From: Haloarchaeobius salinus
GTDB lineage: Archaea > Halobacteriota > Halobacteria > Halobacteriales > Natrialbaceae
Assembly: GCF_024464185.1 (NCBI RefSeq)
Contig: NZ_JANHAU010000009.1
Coordinates: 1 to 49,462 of the forward strand
DNA length: 49,462 bases
Direction: 5' to 3'
How positions within the stretch are numbered: the stretch's first letter is position 1; every line of letters starts with the position of its first letter. A program made the position numbers and the translations under genes. Positions 8,930-18,176 of the stretch are shown here, piece after piece. The notes below the pieces were generated by a model, which was given only the letters and a program-made list of their open reading frames with translations, was not told the origin of the DNA and did not search any database.

Positions 8930-8952
8930 GGTTACTCAGAGTCTGAGTAACC
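8930..8952. promoter_or_regulatory. Palindromic operator of TrmB type over the start of the epimerase operon
   Basis: Perfect palindrome with 11-base arms, GGTTACTCAGA - G - TCTGAGTAACC, immediately before the ATG at 8929. It shares GGTTACTCA-N5-TGAGTAACC with the site at 4768-4792. On the minus strand a TATA-like AAATATTTAT lies about 15 bases upstream of it, so the operator covers the expected transcription start, a repressing position. Confidence 0.75.
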
Positions 8953-9204
8953 AGCGATAAATATTTGTTGATTGTCACAGGTGCAATCCGACCGATGGAT
9001 CTCCGGGAAGATATCTACCGTATCGCCCCCCGGATTACATCGGAGAGAAATCCGAGATGCAGGCCCGTTCCGATTCTTCCAGACTGTAGTGCCTCCAGAG
9101 AACCTCTCGCTGCTACCACTATCTTTGTAGCTGAACACGAGCTGCGGAGATGAACAGGGTGTTTTCGACCGGTTGTCAAACCCTGCGCCGAGCGAGTTTC
9201 CGAT

Positions 9205-10443
9205 TCAGTCTACCGAGCTATACGCGTAGACTCGCTCCCCACGGAGGTATCGAAGTACTCCAACCGCAACCCCGAGGTTCGCCCAGCAGTAACTGAACGC
9301 GAACGAGACGCCCGGTAGTTCCGTGTTCTTCTTATCTGCAACGTAACCGACAGCCGCTAAGGTGTAGAAGCCAAGCTGTGCAACCAGAAACCCGAACGCA
9401 GCCGTCGATGTCATCGCCAGTGCGACCGTCGAGACCAGAACGAGAAGGAGGAAGAACGGTACGAGGTATCGAAGCAGCCAGTACGAAAACGTCGTCATCG
9501 CCAGCAGCGGTCTGCGGGGGTCAAAAGCCGCTCGGAACCGCCACAGTGCAGTCAGTGCCCGGATCGTCAATCGCTGCCGGGTCGAGAACTCCCCCGACGG
9601 CGACACCGGGAACCACTCACGCGCAACCGCGCCGGGGGCAAACTCCGACCGCCATCCTCCCAGCAGCGCGGTGAAGGCGGCACTCTGGTCGATGTCGACA
9701 TCCTCCGGCACGGGTTCGAATGCCCCTCGTCGCATGCTCATATTTGCGCCGGACATCTTCACGAGATGGCCCAGATCCCCCTGCCACCGACGGAGGAACT
9801 GTTCCCACTGCCAGTAGATCCCCATCCCCTGCCCAATCGCTCCGTCGTCGAAACTCTCCGAGCGTAAGGTCCCACAGACCGCTCCAACTTCCGGATCTGC
9901 GTAGCGATCGACGATGCGTCGTACGCAGTCCGATTCGTACCGCGTGTCTGCATCGGTGAAGAGGATAATCTCGCCGGAGGCCCTTTCCACGGCCATATTT
10001 CTGGTCTTAGATTTATTATGCGGTGTGTTGTTGAATGCGATAGCTCCGGCGGCACGTGCCAGTTCAACGGTACCGTCTGTGGATGCGTCGGACGCAACGA
10101 TTATTTCGACTTTCTCCGAGGGATAGTCGACTGATTCAATATTCCGAATGCGTTCCTCGATGACGTCACCCTCGTTGTGAGCAATTACGATGACGGAGAT
10201 ATCCGGAAGAGAGCCATCGTCGAACGAGGAGGGACCATCCCACCCACCGACCCGTGAAATCGTCGCGAGGACTCCCGGATACAGGATGTAATGCCACGTC
10301 AGGAACCCAGCGGCGACGAAGAACACAATCAGCCACAACATTACCTGAGTCCTGTCCCAGAAGCCGATTAAGCGCACCGGTTCACCGCCGTCGATCCCGA
10401 GTGACAAACGGACTGCGAAATCGTTCGTACCTCTGTTGCCCAA
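9205..10443 (-). CDS. Membrane-bound family 2 glycosyltransferase
   Basis: 412 residues. A membrane helix (about 34-62) precedes a GT-A domain beginning ISVIVIAHNEG. SDASTDGT (118-125) and the DxD motif TDADTRY (D164, D166) bind the nucleotide sugar and metal. The acceptor-side motif DVDIDQSAAF and the GGWRSEF segment (in place of QxxRW) follow. Three or more C-terminal helices (from about residue 310) place it in the membrane, as in processive or lipid-linked GT2 enzymes. The start may be the ATG at 10443 or the internal ATG at 10341, just at the first helix. It probably extends a lipid-linked glycan in the cytoplasm; donor and acceptor are unknown. Confidence 0.85.
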   Translation of the reverse strand: MGNRGTNDFAVRLSLGIDGGEPVRLIGFWDRTQVMLWLIVFFVAAGFLTWHYILYPGVLATISRVGGWDGPSSFDDGSLPDISVIVIAHNEGDVIEERIRNIESVDYPSEKVEIIVASDASTDGTVELARAAGAIAFNNTPHNKSKTRNMAVERASGEIILFTDADTRYESDCVRRIVDRYADPEVGAVCGTLRSESFDDGAIGQGMGIYWQWEQFLRRWQGDLGHLVKMSGANMSMRRGAFEPVPEDVDIDQSAAFTALLGGWRSEFAPGAVAREWFPVSPSGEFSTRQRLTIRALTALWRFRAAFDPRRPLLAMTTFSYWLLRYLVPFFLLLVLVSTVALAMTSTAAFGFLVAQLGFYTLAAVGYVADKKNTELPGVSFAFSYCWANLGVAVGVLRYLRGERVYAYSSVD

Positions 10444-10764
10444 TCAGCCGCTTCACCGTCTTCAACGCGTACCATCGGCCCTGGACCTGAAGTCGATGAC
10501 CGATCCGACAATCGAGGATGCAGCTTCAGGAGCACGATCCAACCAATCAATCGCCAGCCGAGGGACCACCCTCTGTCGTCTCGGTTCGGGAATCGTGTCG
10601 AAGAACCCTTGGCAGCCTGATTGAAACAGATATACAACGTCCATTTCTCGTTCAAATCCAGTATTGCAATCAACGAACTCCGGGATCTGTGCGACCCCGC
10701 CAAGCAGTGTGTCTTACTCATCGAGACGAACAATTCAAGTACTCCGTCGAAGCAATTGCCCTAT
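10444..10764. other. Intergenic region between divergent genes, no gene seen
   Basis: 320 bases between the GT2 gene (minus) and the sulfatase-like gene (plus). It must hold both promoters, but no clear palindrome or strong TATA box was found. The frame of the sulfatase is open upstream to 10621, but that extension lacks similarity to the family start and was not used. Confidence 0.45.
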
Positions 10765-12102
10765 ATGGACGTTGTTCTCGTCACAGTAGACTCCTTGCGG
10801 GCGGATCATGTCGGGTTTATGGATTCCGATACTGCTCCCGATACACCGGCGATCGATTCAATTGCCGATGATGCTCTAATCTTCGAAAACGCGTATGCGA
10901 ATGCACCATACACTCGTGCATCTTTCCCTGCCATCCTGACCGGGACCTACCCAGAGATGTACGGCGGTTATCGAAACCTGTCTGAGAAGCGCCCATATAT
11001 GCCCGAGCGGTTCGCTGAGGAGGGGTATTCGACGGGTGGGTTTCATTCGAACCCGTACCTGAGTCCGCGATTTAATTATGGTCGTGGGTTCGATCGGATA
11101 TTCAGTGGCGAGGATAACCAGACACCGGTTGCCAAACTCCGTAGGTTCCTTGCACACAACCTCTCCAGAGACTCGACTCTCTTCTCCATTCTCCAATCAG
11201 TTCGGACCCGAGTCGAGGGCGCGTTTGGGTCGGAGTTAGGAACCCCATATGTACCTGCCGACAACCTGAACGAGCAGGCCATCAACTGGCTCGACGACAC
11301 TGATGGGCCAGTGTTCCTCTGGGTCCACTACATGGACGTTCATCATCCGTATGTTCCTCATGAGGGGACCGATAGCGAAGGAATAGACCGCGACCGTGCA
11401 ATCAAAGTCCGAGAGAAGATGATATCACAGTCGAGTTCGCTCAGTGACTCCGAGGCAGCCGAACTGCGAAGGCTCTATCGGGGTGAAATCGAGTTCGTCG
11501 ATCAGTGTCTCGCCGATCTGCTAGAGGCAGTAGAGCGAAACTGTGGGATGGAAGAGACAGTTGTCGGCTTCCTCGCCGACCATGGGGAAGCATTCGGCGA
11601 ACACGACTACTGGGGGCACCCGGACGAACTTCACGATGAACTCGTTCGAATCCCGTTTGCGTTGGATATACCGACAAAAGACGGCGACCGCATCTCCACA
11701 CCTGTTTCGACAGTTGACCTCTTGCCGACACTGATGGACGTTCACGACTGGGAGATACCCGACCGATGTGTCGGCGAGTCAGTGCTGGACTACGCCGAGA
11801 GAAATAAACCGAAAGAACGCCTGGTGTTCTCCCAAGCATCTGGAACGAAGGCGATGGTTGCCGACCATCGGTACAAATTACTCCGATACCTGGATGCCGA
11901 CGAGGACATACTGTTTGACCGGCAAACGGACCCAAGTGAACACAGAGACGTCTCCGAAACCGAGAGCACTGTCCATAATGAACTTTCCGGTGTAATCGAG
12001 GATAGACTCGCGCAAATCGAAGCGAGTCAGGGTGTCGAAGTTGCGGAGGTTGAGATGACAGACGAGGTTGAGCAACGGCTCGAAGATCTTGGCTATAAAT
12101 AA
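10765..12102 (+). CDS. Sulfatase / alkaline phosphatase superfamily enzyme with a threonine at the nucleophile site
   Basis: 445 residues from the ATG at 10765, chosen because the product then begins MDVVLVTVDSLRADHVGF, the usual family start (metal-binding D9). The nucleophile motif reads ANAPYTRASFPAILTG. When aligned on the LTG end, the Cys/Ser that becomes formylglycine in true sulfatases (C-x-P-x-R) is T50, and the CxPxR Arg is also missing. C-terminal metal ligands are in FLADHGEAFGEH. A Thr nucleophile occurs in phosphotransferases of this superfamily. Phosphate, phosphoglycol or sulfate transfer on the surface glycan is therefore as likely as sulfate hydrolysis. It ends directly at the stop of the convergent ligase-like gene. 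Confidence 0.82.
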   Translation: MDVVLVTVDSLRADHVGFMDSDTAPDTPAIDSIADDALIFENAYANAPYTRASFPAILTGTYPEMYGGYRNLSEKRPYMPERFAEEGYSTGGFHSNPYLSPRFNYGRGFDRIFSGEDNQTPVAKLRRFLAHNLSRDSTLFSILQSVRTRVEGAFGSELGTPYVPADNLNEQAINWLDDTDGPVFLWVHYMDVHHPYVPHEGTDSEGIDRDRAIKVREKMISQSSSLSDSEAAELRRLYRGEIEFVDQCLADLLEAVERNCGMEETVVGFLADHGEAFGEHDYWGHPDELHDELVRIPFALDIPTKDGDRISTPVSTVDLLPTLMDVHDWEIPDRCVGESVLDYAERNKPKERLVFSQASGTKAMVADHRYKLLRYLDADEDILFDRQTDPSEHRDVSETESTVHNELSGVIEDRLAQIEASQGVEVAEVEMTDEVEQRLEDLGYK

Positions 12103-13419
12103 CTACTCCGAAATTTGAACAGCCGCGCCGAGTGCACCGATTAAGAGCCAGTAGGATTCAGCGAGTTTTACGTTGATGAACGCGTCCTGAAACAACGCTG
12201 CCGTAGAGACACTGACTGTGGCACAAACCGCTGCCAAGCCTACCGCTGAGACTACCGGATCTTTGCTTCCTCGATACAACGTGTAGCCAGCTCTGGCAAT
12301 CATCAGTAACGATAGGACGAACAACAGAACGCCGACCGCACCGGCCTCCACAAATACGCGTAAGAAGAAATTGTGGGCTTCCTCGACACCAGCGACGGGG
12401 ATGAGGCTTCCTTTACCAGCACCTAAGAACGAAGTGCTGTCTAAACTAGCAATGATTGGATCCCACTTTTCGAATCGAGTAAAGATACTCTGAAGGACGT
12501 AGCTCGGTCGAAACCGGGCAACGGGGACAAACGGAGAGACTGCTACTAAGGCGACAAATCCAGTAACAGGTATAGTCACAAGCCAATAAGTCGGTAGCCT
12601 ATCGACGACCAACGTCAAGCAAACGAGCGCAACAACCGCCGAGAATATCGAGGCTCTCGACAGGGAAGCAACCATCGCGATACCGATGCAGAGACCACCT
12701 ATTCCCCACCACAGGGAACGGCTACGTTCCCGCCCAACGAGAAGCCATCCACAAGCCAAAAACAGCGGCGCTAGATAGTAGCCGCCGCTCGAGAGACGCG
12801 ATGGTTCTCCAATCAAAGCGGTTCCAGATGCACCAACTGGCCGTCCGTAGTACCCGCTTTGTTTGATTGTTTGAAATAGTGGTCCGGTGGAGTCCATCAG
12901 AAGTTGGTAGCCCGCCCAACCCGCATTGACCAAGGCACAGCCAACGAAGACGACAGTTAACACGTATAGTTGCCTCCGAGTACGTATAATGTTTGAAACG
13001 GCAACTGCTATGAGGATGAATTCGACCTCCTTCAAGAAATAAAACACCCCACGGAATAGCGGCAGTTCAAGGAGGGTTATCCCGACGACAGTAGTAAGTC
13101 CTGCAACGGCAAGGTACGCGAAGAGCGCAGTGAAAAATCTCGTCAGGCGAATTCGACTGTGTACTGCAGCTCTATCGAACACGAGTGACAGCAGAACAAT
13201 AACGAGCAGGAGATCCTCTATCCGGATGTCAAGCCGTCGGCTCCCGAGTAGGCCAAAGTCTAAGGGAATTCGGGGAGAAAAGCTCACTGCAGCTACAAGC
13301 AGAACCACGAGCAGGAACTGCACTGTAAAATATCTGTCCTCACCGACAGTCGTAGCTCCGAACGCACTAGCGGTGCCGGTCAGTGTAGCAATCACAGCGA
13401 TACTGGAGACTATAAGCAT
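12103..13419 (-). CDS. O-antigen ligase / polymerase-like membrane protein
   Basis: 438 residues with about ten to twelve membrane helices and one larger outside loop (about residues 190-330) carrying RPSYVLQSIFTRFEKWDPII and AHNFFLRVFVEAGAVGVLL. The loop followed by the conserved H-N-x-F/Y-L stretch is typical of the Wzy/WaaL (O-antigen ligase) superfamily, which joins lipid-linked sugar units on the outer side of the membrane. The start codon overlaps the stop of the GT4 gene (TAATG), so the two are coupled. Whether it polymerises or ligates is not visible. Confidence 0.8.
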   Translation of the reverse strand: MLIVSSIAVIATLTGTASAFGATTVGEDRYFTVQFLLVVLLVAAVSFSPRIPLDFGLLGSRRLDIRIEDLLLVIVLLSLVFDRAAVHSRIRLTRFFTALFAYLAVAGLTTVVGITLLELPLFRGVFYFLKEVEFILIAVAVSNIIRTRRQLYVLTVVFVGCALVNAGWAGYQLLMDSTGPLFQTIKQSGYYGRPVGASGTALIGEPSRLSSGGYYLAPLFLACGWLLVGRERSRSLWWGIGGLCIGIAMVASLSRASIFSAVVALVCLTLVVDRLPTYWLVTIPVTGFVALVAVSPFVPVARFRPSYVLQSIFTRFEKWDPIIASLDSTSFLGAGKGSLIPVAGVEEAHNFFLRVFVEAGAVGVLLFVLSLLMIARAGYTLYRGSKDPVVSAVGLAAVCATVSVSTAALFQDAFINVKLAESYWLLIGALGAAVQISE

Positions 13420-14615
13420 TATTTAGCCATCGCTCTCTCGATAACGTTACCGAACTGTTCGCCCGCATACTCGTGTGTGCAATGCGTCGTGACCCAAGCC
13501 CGTGCACGCTCTCCGACGTCCAAATTTCCGGTTTTACAGCGGTCAATCGTCGAATCAAGCGAGGATGTGATATCCTGCTCTGTCCTGCCCCCAATGATGA
13601 GTTCGTCCGAGAGTTCGGACCTGAGGTCGCTCATATCGGTGGAGACGATTATACTACCTGCAGACATAAAGTCGAGGAGCTTCGACGGGAACGTGTACGT
13701 ACTTATGGGCATCTCTGGTGACTGGAAGTTGACGAGCACGTCGGCACTGACGACGCGTGTCCGGTACTCCTCCCATGGCAGTGTCCCGAAGTACGTTATC
13801 CGGTTGTCGTTGATTCGGTTGACCCGATTACGTATACGCTCTTTTTCCTCGTCCCGGCCGGTGCCAGATATCCAGAACTCGACGTTTTCGTTGTCGATCT
13901 GTGGAACGACATCCAAGAACAGATCGATTCCACGCACCGTATCGAAGTGACCGGCAAACATAACGACAGTCCTGTCTGGTTCCTCGTATTCGGGGTTCGG
14001 GAGTGTATCGGGCATTCCTATCGAGGGGAAGCCTCTGACGATAGCGGTGTTTTCAGTGTCCAATACCGCGGCAAGATTCGTGTTCGTACAGATACCGCCA
14101 TCAAGACTCCCGTTGCAGAGTCTCTTGGTGAGTTTTGCGGTGATTCGGCGGAGAGCTGACCGGTGTACGAAGAGCCCGTCCTCATACTGAATCACATAGG
14201 GGAATCCGAACCCGTGCTTGCCTATCAGCCCCGGAAGCGCGTTCTCCGGCCTGAAATTATACGATACAGATGTGCCGCCCTCATATTTTTGGTAGATGGT
14301 TATCGAGTACAGGAGCGTCAGAATGATTGTAATCACATGGTTCACTACAGTAATTCCGAATACGTTTGCAGTCGGTGGGACGAGGACCTCGACGTCGTGC
14401 TCGTCGTCATGGAAGACCTGAGAGGAGTATGTATCCAGGCCCGTTCCACCGGGGACGACAGGCGAAACGACGGTCACTTCCAATCCTTCAGTCTGGATAG
14501 AGGAGATCGCACTCCGTTTCTTGCTCAAGCCCGCACGTGAATACCAGTCCCGATTATAGTGTTCCCTGATAGAAGATTCGAGATAAGAACAAAAATAGAG
14601 CACATGCGAAGCCAT
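13419..14615 (-). CDS. Family 4 (GT-B) glycosyltransferase
   Basis: 398 residues. The C-terminal half (about 215-380) carries the GT4 pattern: VVMFAGHFDTVRGIDLF, the strand WISGTGRDEEKERI and the donor-binding FPSKLLDFMSAGSIIVST, which corresponds to the E-x7-E region. In the middle a hydrophobic stretch (about 84-105, VVNHVITIILTLLYSITIY) may dock the enzyme on the membrane. It transfers a sugar from a nucleotide donor to a lipid-linked acceptor in the cytoplasm; the sugar is unknown. It is the first gene of a two-gene unit with the O-antigen-ligase-like gene. Confidence 0.82.
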   Translation of the reverse strand: MASHVLYFCSYLESSIREHYNRDWYSRAGLSKKRSAISSIQTEGLEVTVVSPVVPGGTGLDTYSSQVFHDDEHDVEVLVPPTANVFGITVVNHVITIILTLLYSITIYQKYEGGTSVSYNFRPENALPGLIGKHGFGFPYVIQYEDGLFVHRSALRRITAKLTKRLCNGSLDGGICTNTNLAAVLDTENTAIVRGFPSIGMPDTLPNPEYEEPDRTVVMFAGHFDTVRGIDLFLDVVPQIDNENVEFWISGTGRDEEKERIRNRVNRINDNRITYFGTLPWEEYRTRVVSADVLVNFQSPEMPISTYTFPSKLLDFMSAGSIIVSTDMSDLRSELSDELIIGGRTEQDITSSLDSTIDRCKTGNLDVGERARAWVTTHCTHEYAGEQFGNVIERAMAK

Positions 14616-14937
14616 GGTTGTGCCAACCCCTCTATCAAGAGGTTACATATACCATTCGAAATGCCGTAGAGATTCGACTTAGACCGAACAGCCAGTAACC
14701 ACAGCCAGAACCGGGACTCGCCTCGATGTTCGTGTTTGCGGCAATAGCAACTGACCGGACAATTAGGAACCCACGGACAAACGAAGCGAAAACCTACAGC
14801 AACCGCACACCACGTTAACTACTTCATCGAAGATTGCCACCTTGGGAGGTGATGATTTTAGACAACGCTTCAAACGGCGATGGATAATCGATATAACAGA
14901 CGGTGGCCAACAGGCTTCATAGAGGATAGCTCCTAGA
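14616..14937. other. Intergenic region between divergent genes
   Basis: 320 bases that separate the GT4 gene (minus) from the formyltransferase (plus). No gene, palindrome or repeat was recognised. The two promoters must lie here. Confidence 0.4.
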
Positions 14938-15771
14938 ATGTCGACAGAGAAAACCGGTGACCTCCCAAAAACTGTTTTGCTACGGCACCAAGGCAGTGAA
15001 TTCGACAAAGACGTCATCAGCCGTTGGCTGGCCGATGGAACAGATATGGTGGCGGAGCTGGTGATTGAGCCAGACTACCGACGAAAACTTGGGACCCTCA
15101 GACATGAGTATCAGCGAAACGGTCCCGTCGGTCTGCTTGACGCACTCACATTCCACTTATACTACAGGTACCGCCTCTCTGGATCTGAGCATGAGAAAAT
15201 TCGCTCACTGACCGACGACATAGGAGGTCGCTATCCAGACCATCAAGTTGAGACATACTCGATAAAGGACCCCAACAGTAAACGAACGGTATCGCTGCTT
15301 CACAAGCTCGACCCTGACCTTATGCTTGCTCGATGTCGAATCTTGCTTGATGAACGAGTGTTCTCAACACCGGAGCACGGGACATTCGTTCTTCATCCAG
15401 GGATCTGTCCGGAGTATCGAAATCAGCATGGTTGTTTCTGGGCACTCGCTAATGGGGACGATACCAAGGTCGGCTACTCTTTACTCCGAATCGACGAGGG
15501 TATTGACACGGGCGAGATATACGCACAAAATGGGACGGCGTTTAATCCAAAAGAGGACGAACATATTTATATACAATTGAAAACTGTCGCGGAAAATCTC
15601 GGAGAGGTTGGTGACGTACTGCGTTCAGTCCACCGTGGAACGGCAGCACCAGTGGACACGACGGGTCGTAAAAGCGCTGTCTGGGGAATGCCGAAACTGA
15701 GTGCGTGGGCGACCTGGAAACGGCGAGTACATAAATTTGATATCGACCATGTCAACTCATCCGTTAACTGA
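14938..15771 (+). CDS. Formyltransferase-family protein
   Basis: 277 residues. The core HPGICPEYRNQHGCFWALANG followed by GYSLLRIDEGIDTGEIYAQ is the formyltransferase signature seen in methionyl-tRNA, GAR and sugar N-formyltransferases: the catalytic His in LHPGI and the Asp of IDEGIDTG. The usual catalytic Asn two residues before that His is absent in the visible LHPG stretch. In glycan clusters such enzymes N-formylate amino sugars (for example 4-amino-4,6-dideoxy sugars) using formyl-tetrahydrofolate; this role is inferred from the neighbours. The gene overlaps the following deacetylase by 23 bases, so they belong to one transcript. Confidence 0.75.
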   Translation: MSTEKTGDLPKTVLLRHQGSEFDKDVISRWLADGTDMVAELVIEPDYRRKLGTLRHEYQRNGPVGLLDALTFHLYYRYRLSGSEHEKIRSLTDDIGGRYPDHQVETYSIKDPNSKRTVSLLHKLDPDLMLARCRILLDERVFSTPEHGTFVLHPGICPEYRNQHGCFWALANGDDTKVGYSLLRIDEGIDTGEIYAQNGTAFNPKEDEHIYIQLKTVAENLGEVGDVLRSVHRGTAAPVDTTGRKSAVWGMPKLSAWATWKRRVHKFDIDHVNSSVN

Positions 15772-16540
15772 TCTGTTGGGTGTGCCCGATTCGAGCGTAG
15801 CGCTCCTGTATCACGACATCGTTTCTCCGGAGAACGCTGCATCATCGGGCGTCGTCACGGATGGTTCGTGGCGATACAAACTCGACCCGGAACGTTTTCG
15901 AACACATCTTGAGACGATCGATGACTCGCCGTTCACCCCATCAACACTGACGGAAACCCAGACCAAGCAAGCAGTCTATCTCACATTCGATGACGGTGGT
16001 AGAACGGCAATGCGCGCGGCCGAGCTTCTAGAAGAGTACGGCTTCCGGGGGAATTTTTTTATAATCACGGACAGAGTGAACGAGAGCGGGTATCTCACGT
16101 GGGACGAAATCAAGCAGCTGAACGCTGCAGGTCACCTCATCGGGAGCCACACGTGTACGCACGCGAATCTCCTCACGTCAGACGATGTCGACAAGGAGCT
16201 TCGTGTGTCGAAGCAAGCAATCATCGACCGAATAGGTACATGCGAGGCGCTCTCCATTCCGAAGGGTGCATACGACCGTTCGGTATTCAAATCCGCCTGG
16301 GATGCGGGGTATACGTACTTACTTACATCCGAGCCTCAACGAATAACTGAAATCCGACCCAAACGGCCCATCGGCCGTTGGAACGTATGGAATGATACCG
16401 AGGAGTTGGAGATAGAACGGATTCTGCAATCATCTCCAGGATATTATCTGCGAACCGTTGGACGGTGGAAAACGTTGAAAGCAGTCAAAGGTCTGATTGG
16501 TAGGGAGCGGTTCGTCAGAATCAGAGATCGGTTATTGTAG
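15749..16540 (+). CDS. Polysaccharide deacetylase (NodB-like, CE4)
   Basis: 263 residues from the ATG at 15749 (MSTHPLTDLLG), chosen over an upstream ATG at 15701 that would extend it further into the preceding gene. The NodB domain shows TFDDGG (catalytic and metal-binding Asp) and SHTCTH (the HxxxH zinc site), then SIPKGAYDRS. Such enzymes remove N-acetyl groups from amino sugars. With the formyltransferase directly upstream the pair could replace an acetyl by a formyl group on the same sugar; that is inference from the operon. There is no signal peptide, so it probably works in the cytoplasm on a lipid-linked or soluble intermediate. Confidence 0.85.
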   Translation: MSTHPLTDLLGVPDSSVALLYHDIVSPENAASSGVVTDGSWRYKLDPERFRTHLETIDDSPFTPSTLTETQTKQAVYLTFDDGGRTAMRAAELLEEYGFRGNFFIITDRVNESGYLTWDEIKQLNAAGHLIGSHTCTHANLLTSDDVDKELRVSKQAIIDRIGTCEALSIPKGAYDRSVFKSAWDAGYTYLLTSEPQRITEIRPKRPIGRWNVWNDTEELEIERILQSSPGYYLRTVGRWKTLKAVKGLIGRERFVRIRDRLL

Positions 16541-16667
16541 TCAGTAGTCTCTAATGAACTAAATCTGTCTGCCCCAAGATACATATCTGTAGTGATTCAA
16601 TAAGGATGCACAGACCTCGCAATTTGAGACGCCCCAGATAGGGACACAGTAGAATTCGCTTAGACAG

Positions 16668-18176
16668 CTACAACCGAACAGGGCTTACGCTGTTGAAGAG
16701 AACACGATCATCGTCTTCCAAACCCAGAAGCACAAGCACGACAAGGAACGTAAGACAGCCTATGATAGCACCTCCAACAAGGAGTGGGATACCGGATAAA
16801 ATCAATTTCGAGAGCCATACCGATACTCCGGTTGCAGTGCCAGCGATTAACGGCTTAATGAATGTCGAGGAGTACGGGTTAATCCCGAGGAGCCATCGAA
16901 TCTGGGCCATTCGAGCACTTTCGTTAAGAACGGTGATTATCGAAGTTGCCAACGCGGCACCGATGATCCCATACTCTAGCAAGAATAAATAATTGAGAAC
17001 CACGTTGAGGATCCCAAAGAAAACGAGGTTTATCATCTCCAATCTCTGGTGGTTGGCCATCATCAGGAGCTGGTCAGTTGGTCCAACTGAACTAGACACC
17101 ATTCTAGCTAGACAGAAGAGAAGAACTACACCTCCTCCGGTTACGAAGTCGGATCCAAATAAATCAAGCACCTCCTGTCGGTACCCGACGAGACCAATAG
17201 CAAGTAACAGGGTAAGGGAGAAACACCAACGAGTCACCGTGGAATATACTGAGCTTAACGCTTCCATATCCCCAGATTCATATAACCGCGATGCAATCGG
17301 GGCGAAAAGTTGGTTTACACCTTGAAGTGGAAGAAGGAGGAACAATGTAAGATATAATGCTACTTTGTAGACGCCGACTGCAGACGAATTCGCTAGCACG
17401 AACCCGACCATTAGCGTATCAGCATTCCGCATCAGGAGATACGCACCGTCCCGAACGATCATCGGAGCGGAGAAAGATAAATACTCTGAGATTAATTCGC
17501 GAGATCTTGGAACTTTTGGGAATACCCTGAATTTCGCTAATAGAATCGTGACAGATAAGGCCGTTGCAAGAACGAATCCAAGGAATGTCGCTACAGCCAC
17601 ACCGATTAATGAATACCCAAGCAACAGAGCAGAGGAGACCAAGATGAGTTGAATCAGTGGTCGAGAAATGAAATTTACGAGAACGTTGTACTCCATCTCA
17701 TCACGCGCCCTGAAGTAGTGTGTTACTGTCTTTAGCACAGCTCGAACGATGATACTGAGGGAGAGAATTCGAAGTACGAGAACAAAACTATCAGATTTGA
17801 GTGTATAATAAGATATTGGTCCAGCTGCTGAAAACAAAGCAACGCTCACGAGGAAGCTAAATGAGACAGACACTCCAAGTGCGATCCCGAGCAGCTCACC
17901 CTGTTTCGCCTCCTTATCGTACAGTGGGACGAACTTGCTCAGTGATTGTCCAACACCTGCTCGCGAGATGAACAGTGTCGTCGTAACTATCGTCACCGCA
18001 AATCCGTACACGCCATAACCGTCAGCTCCGAGCGACCGCGTGATAACGATGATAAGAAAAAAGGTGGAAAGCTGAGAAAATATTCGACCGATCCCCCAGA
18101 TTGATGCACTCTGACTGATTGAACCAAGCGAATCGGAGATTAGGCCGCCGTTCTCTTCAGCCATATTATTTTTCAA
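16668..18176 (-). CDS. Wzx-type polysaccharide / oligosaccharide flippase
   Basis: 502 residues with 13-14 predicted membrane helices and the N-terminal pattern GRIFSQLSTFFLIIVITRSL followed by GADGYGVYGFA, typical of the MATE/Wzx (RfbX) exporter family. It would move lipid-linked oligosaccharide across the membrane, linking cytoplasmic glycosyltransferases with the outside polymerase or oligosaccharyltransferase. The gene has lower GC than its right-hand neighbours, and in the extracellular loops it has more Lys and Ser than usual for a haloarchaeon, which fits transfer of this part of the island. The ATG at 18176 is preceded by an AT-rich region. Confidence 0.85.
   Translation of the reverse strand: MKNNMAEENGGLISDSLGSISQSASIWGIGRIFSQLSTFFLIIVITRSLGADGYGVYGFAVTIVTTTLFISRAGVGQSLSKFVPLYDKEAKQGELLGIALGVSVSFSFLVSVALFSAAGPISYYTLKSDSFVLVLRILSLSIIVRAVLKTVTHYFRARDEMEYNVLVNFISRPLIQLILVSSALLLGYSLIGVAVATFLGFVLATALSVTILLAKFRVFPKVPRSRELISEYLSFSAPMIVRDGAYLLMRNADTLMVGFVLANSSAVGVYKVALYLTLFLLLPLQGVNQLFAPIASRLYESGDMEALSSVYSTVTRWCFSLTLLLAIGLVGYRQEVLDLFGSDFVTGGGVVLLFCLARMVSSSVGPTDQLLMMANHQRLEMINLVFFGILNVVLNYLFLLEYGIIGAALATSIITVLNESARMAQIRWLLGINPYSSTFIKPLIAGTATGVSVWLSKLILSGIPLLVGGAIIGCLTFLVVLVLLGLEDDDRVLFNSVSPVRL

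Noticed and set aside
9378-9674. Plus-strand frame over the GT2 gene
   Set aside because: Antisense shadow in GC-rich coding DNA, low-complexity Pro/Ser/Thr/Arg protein.
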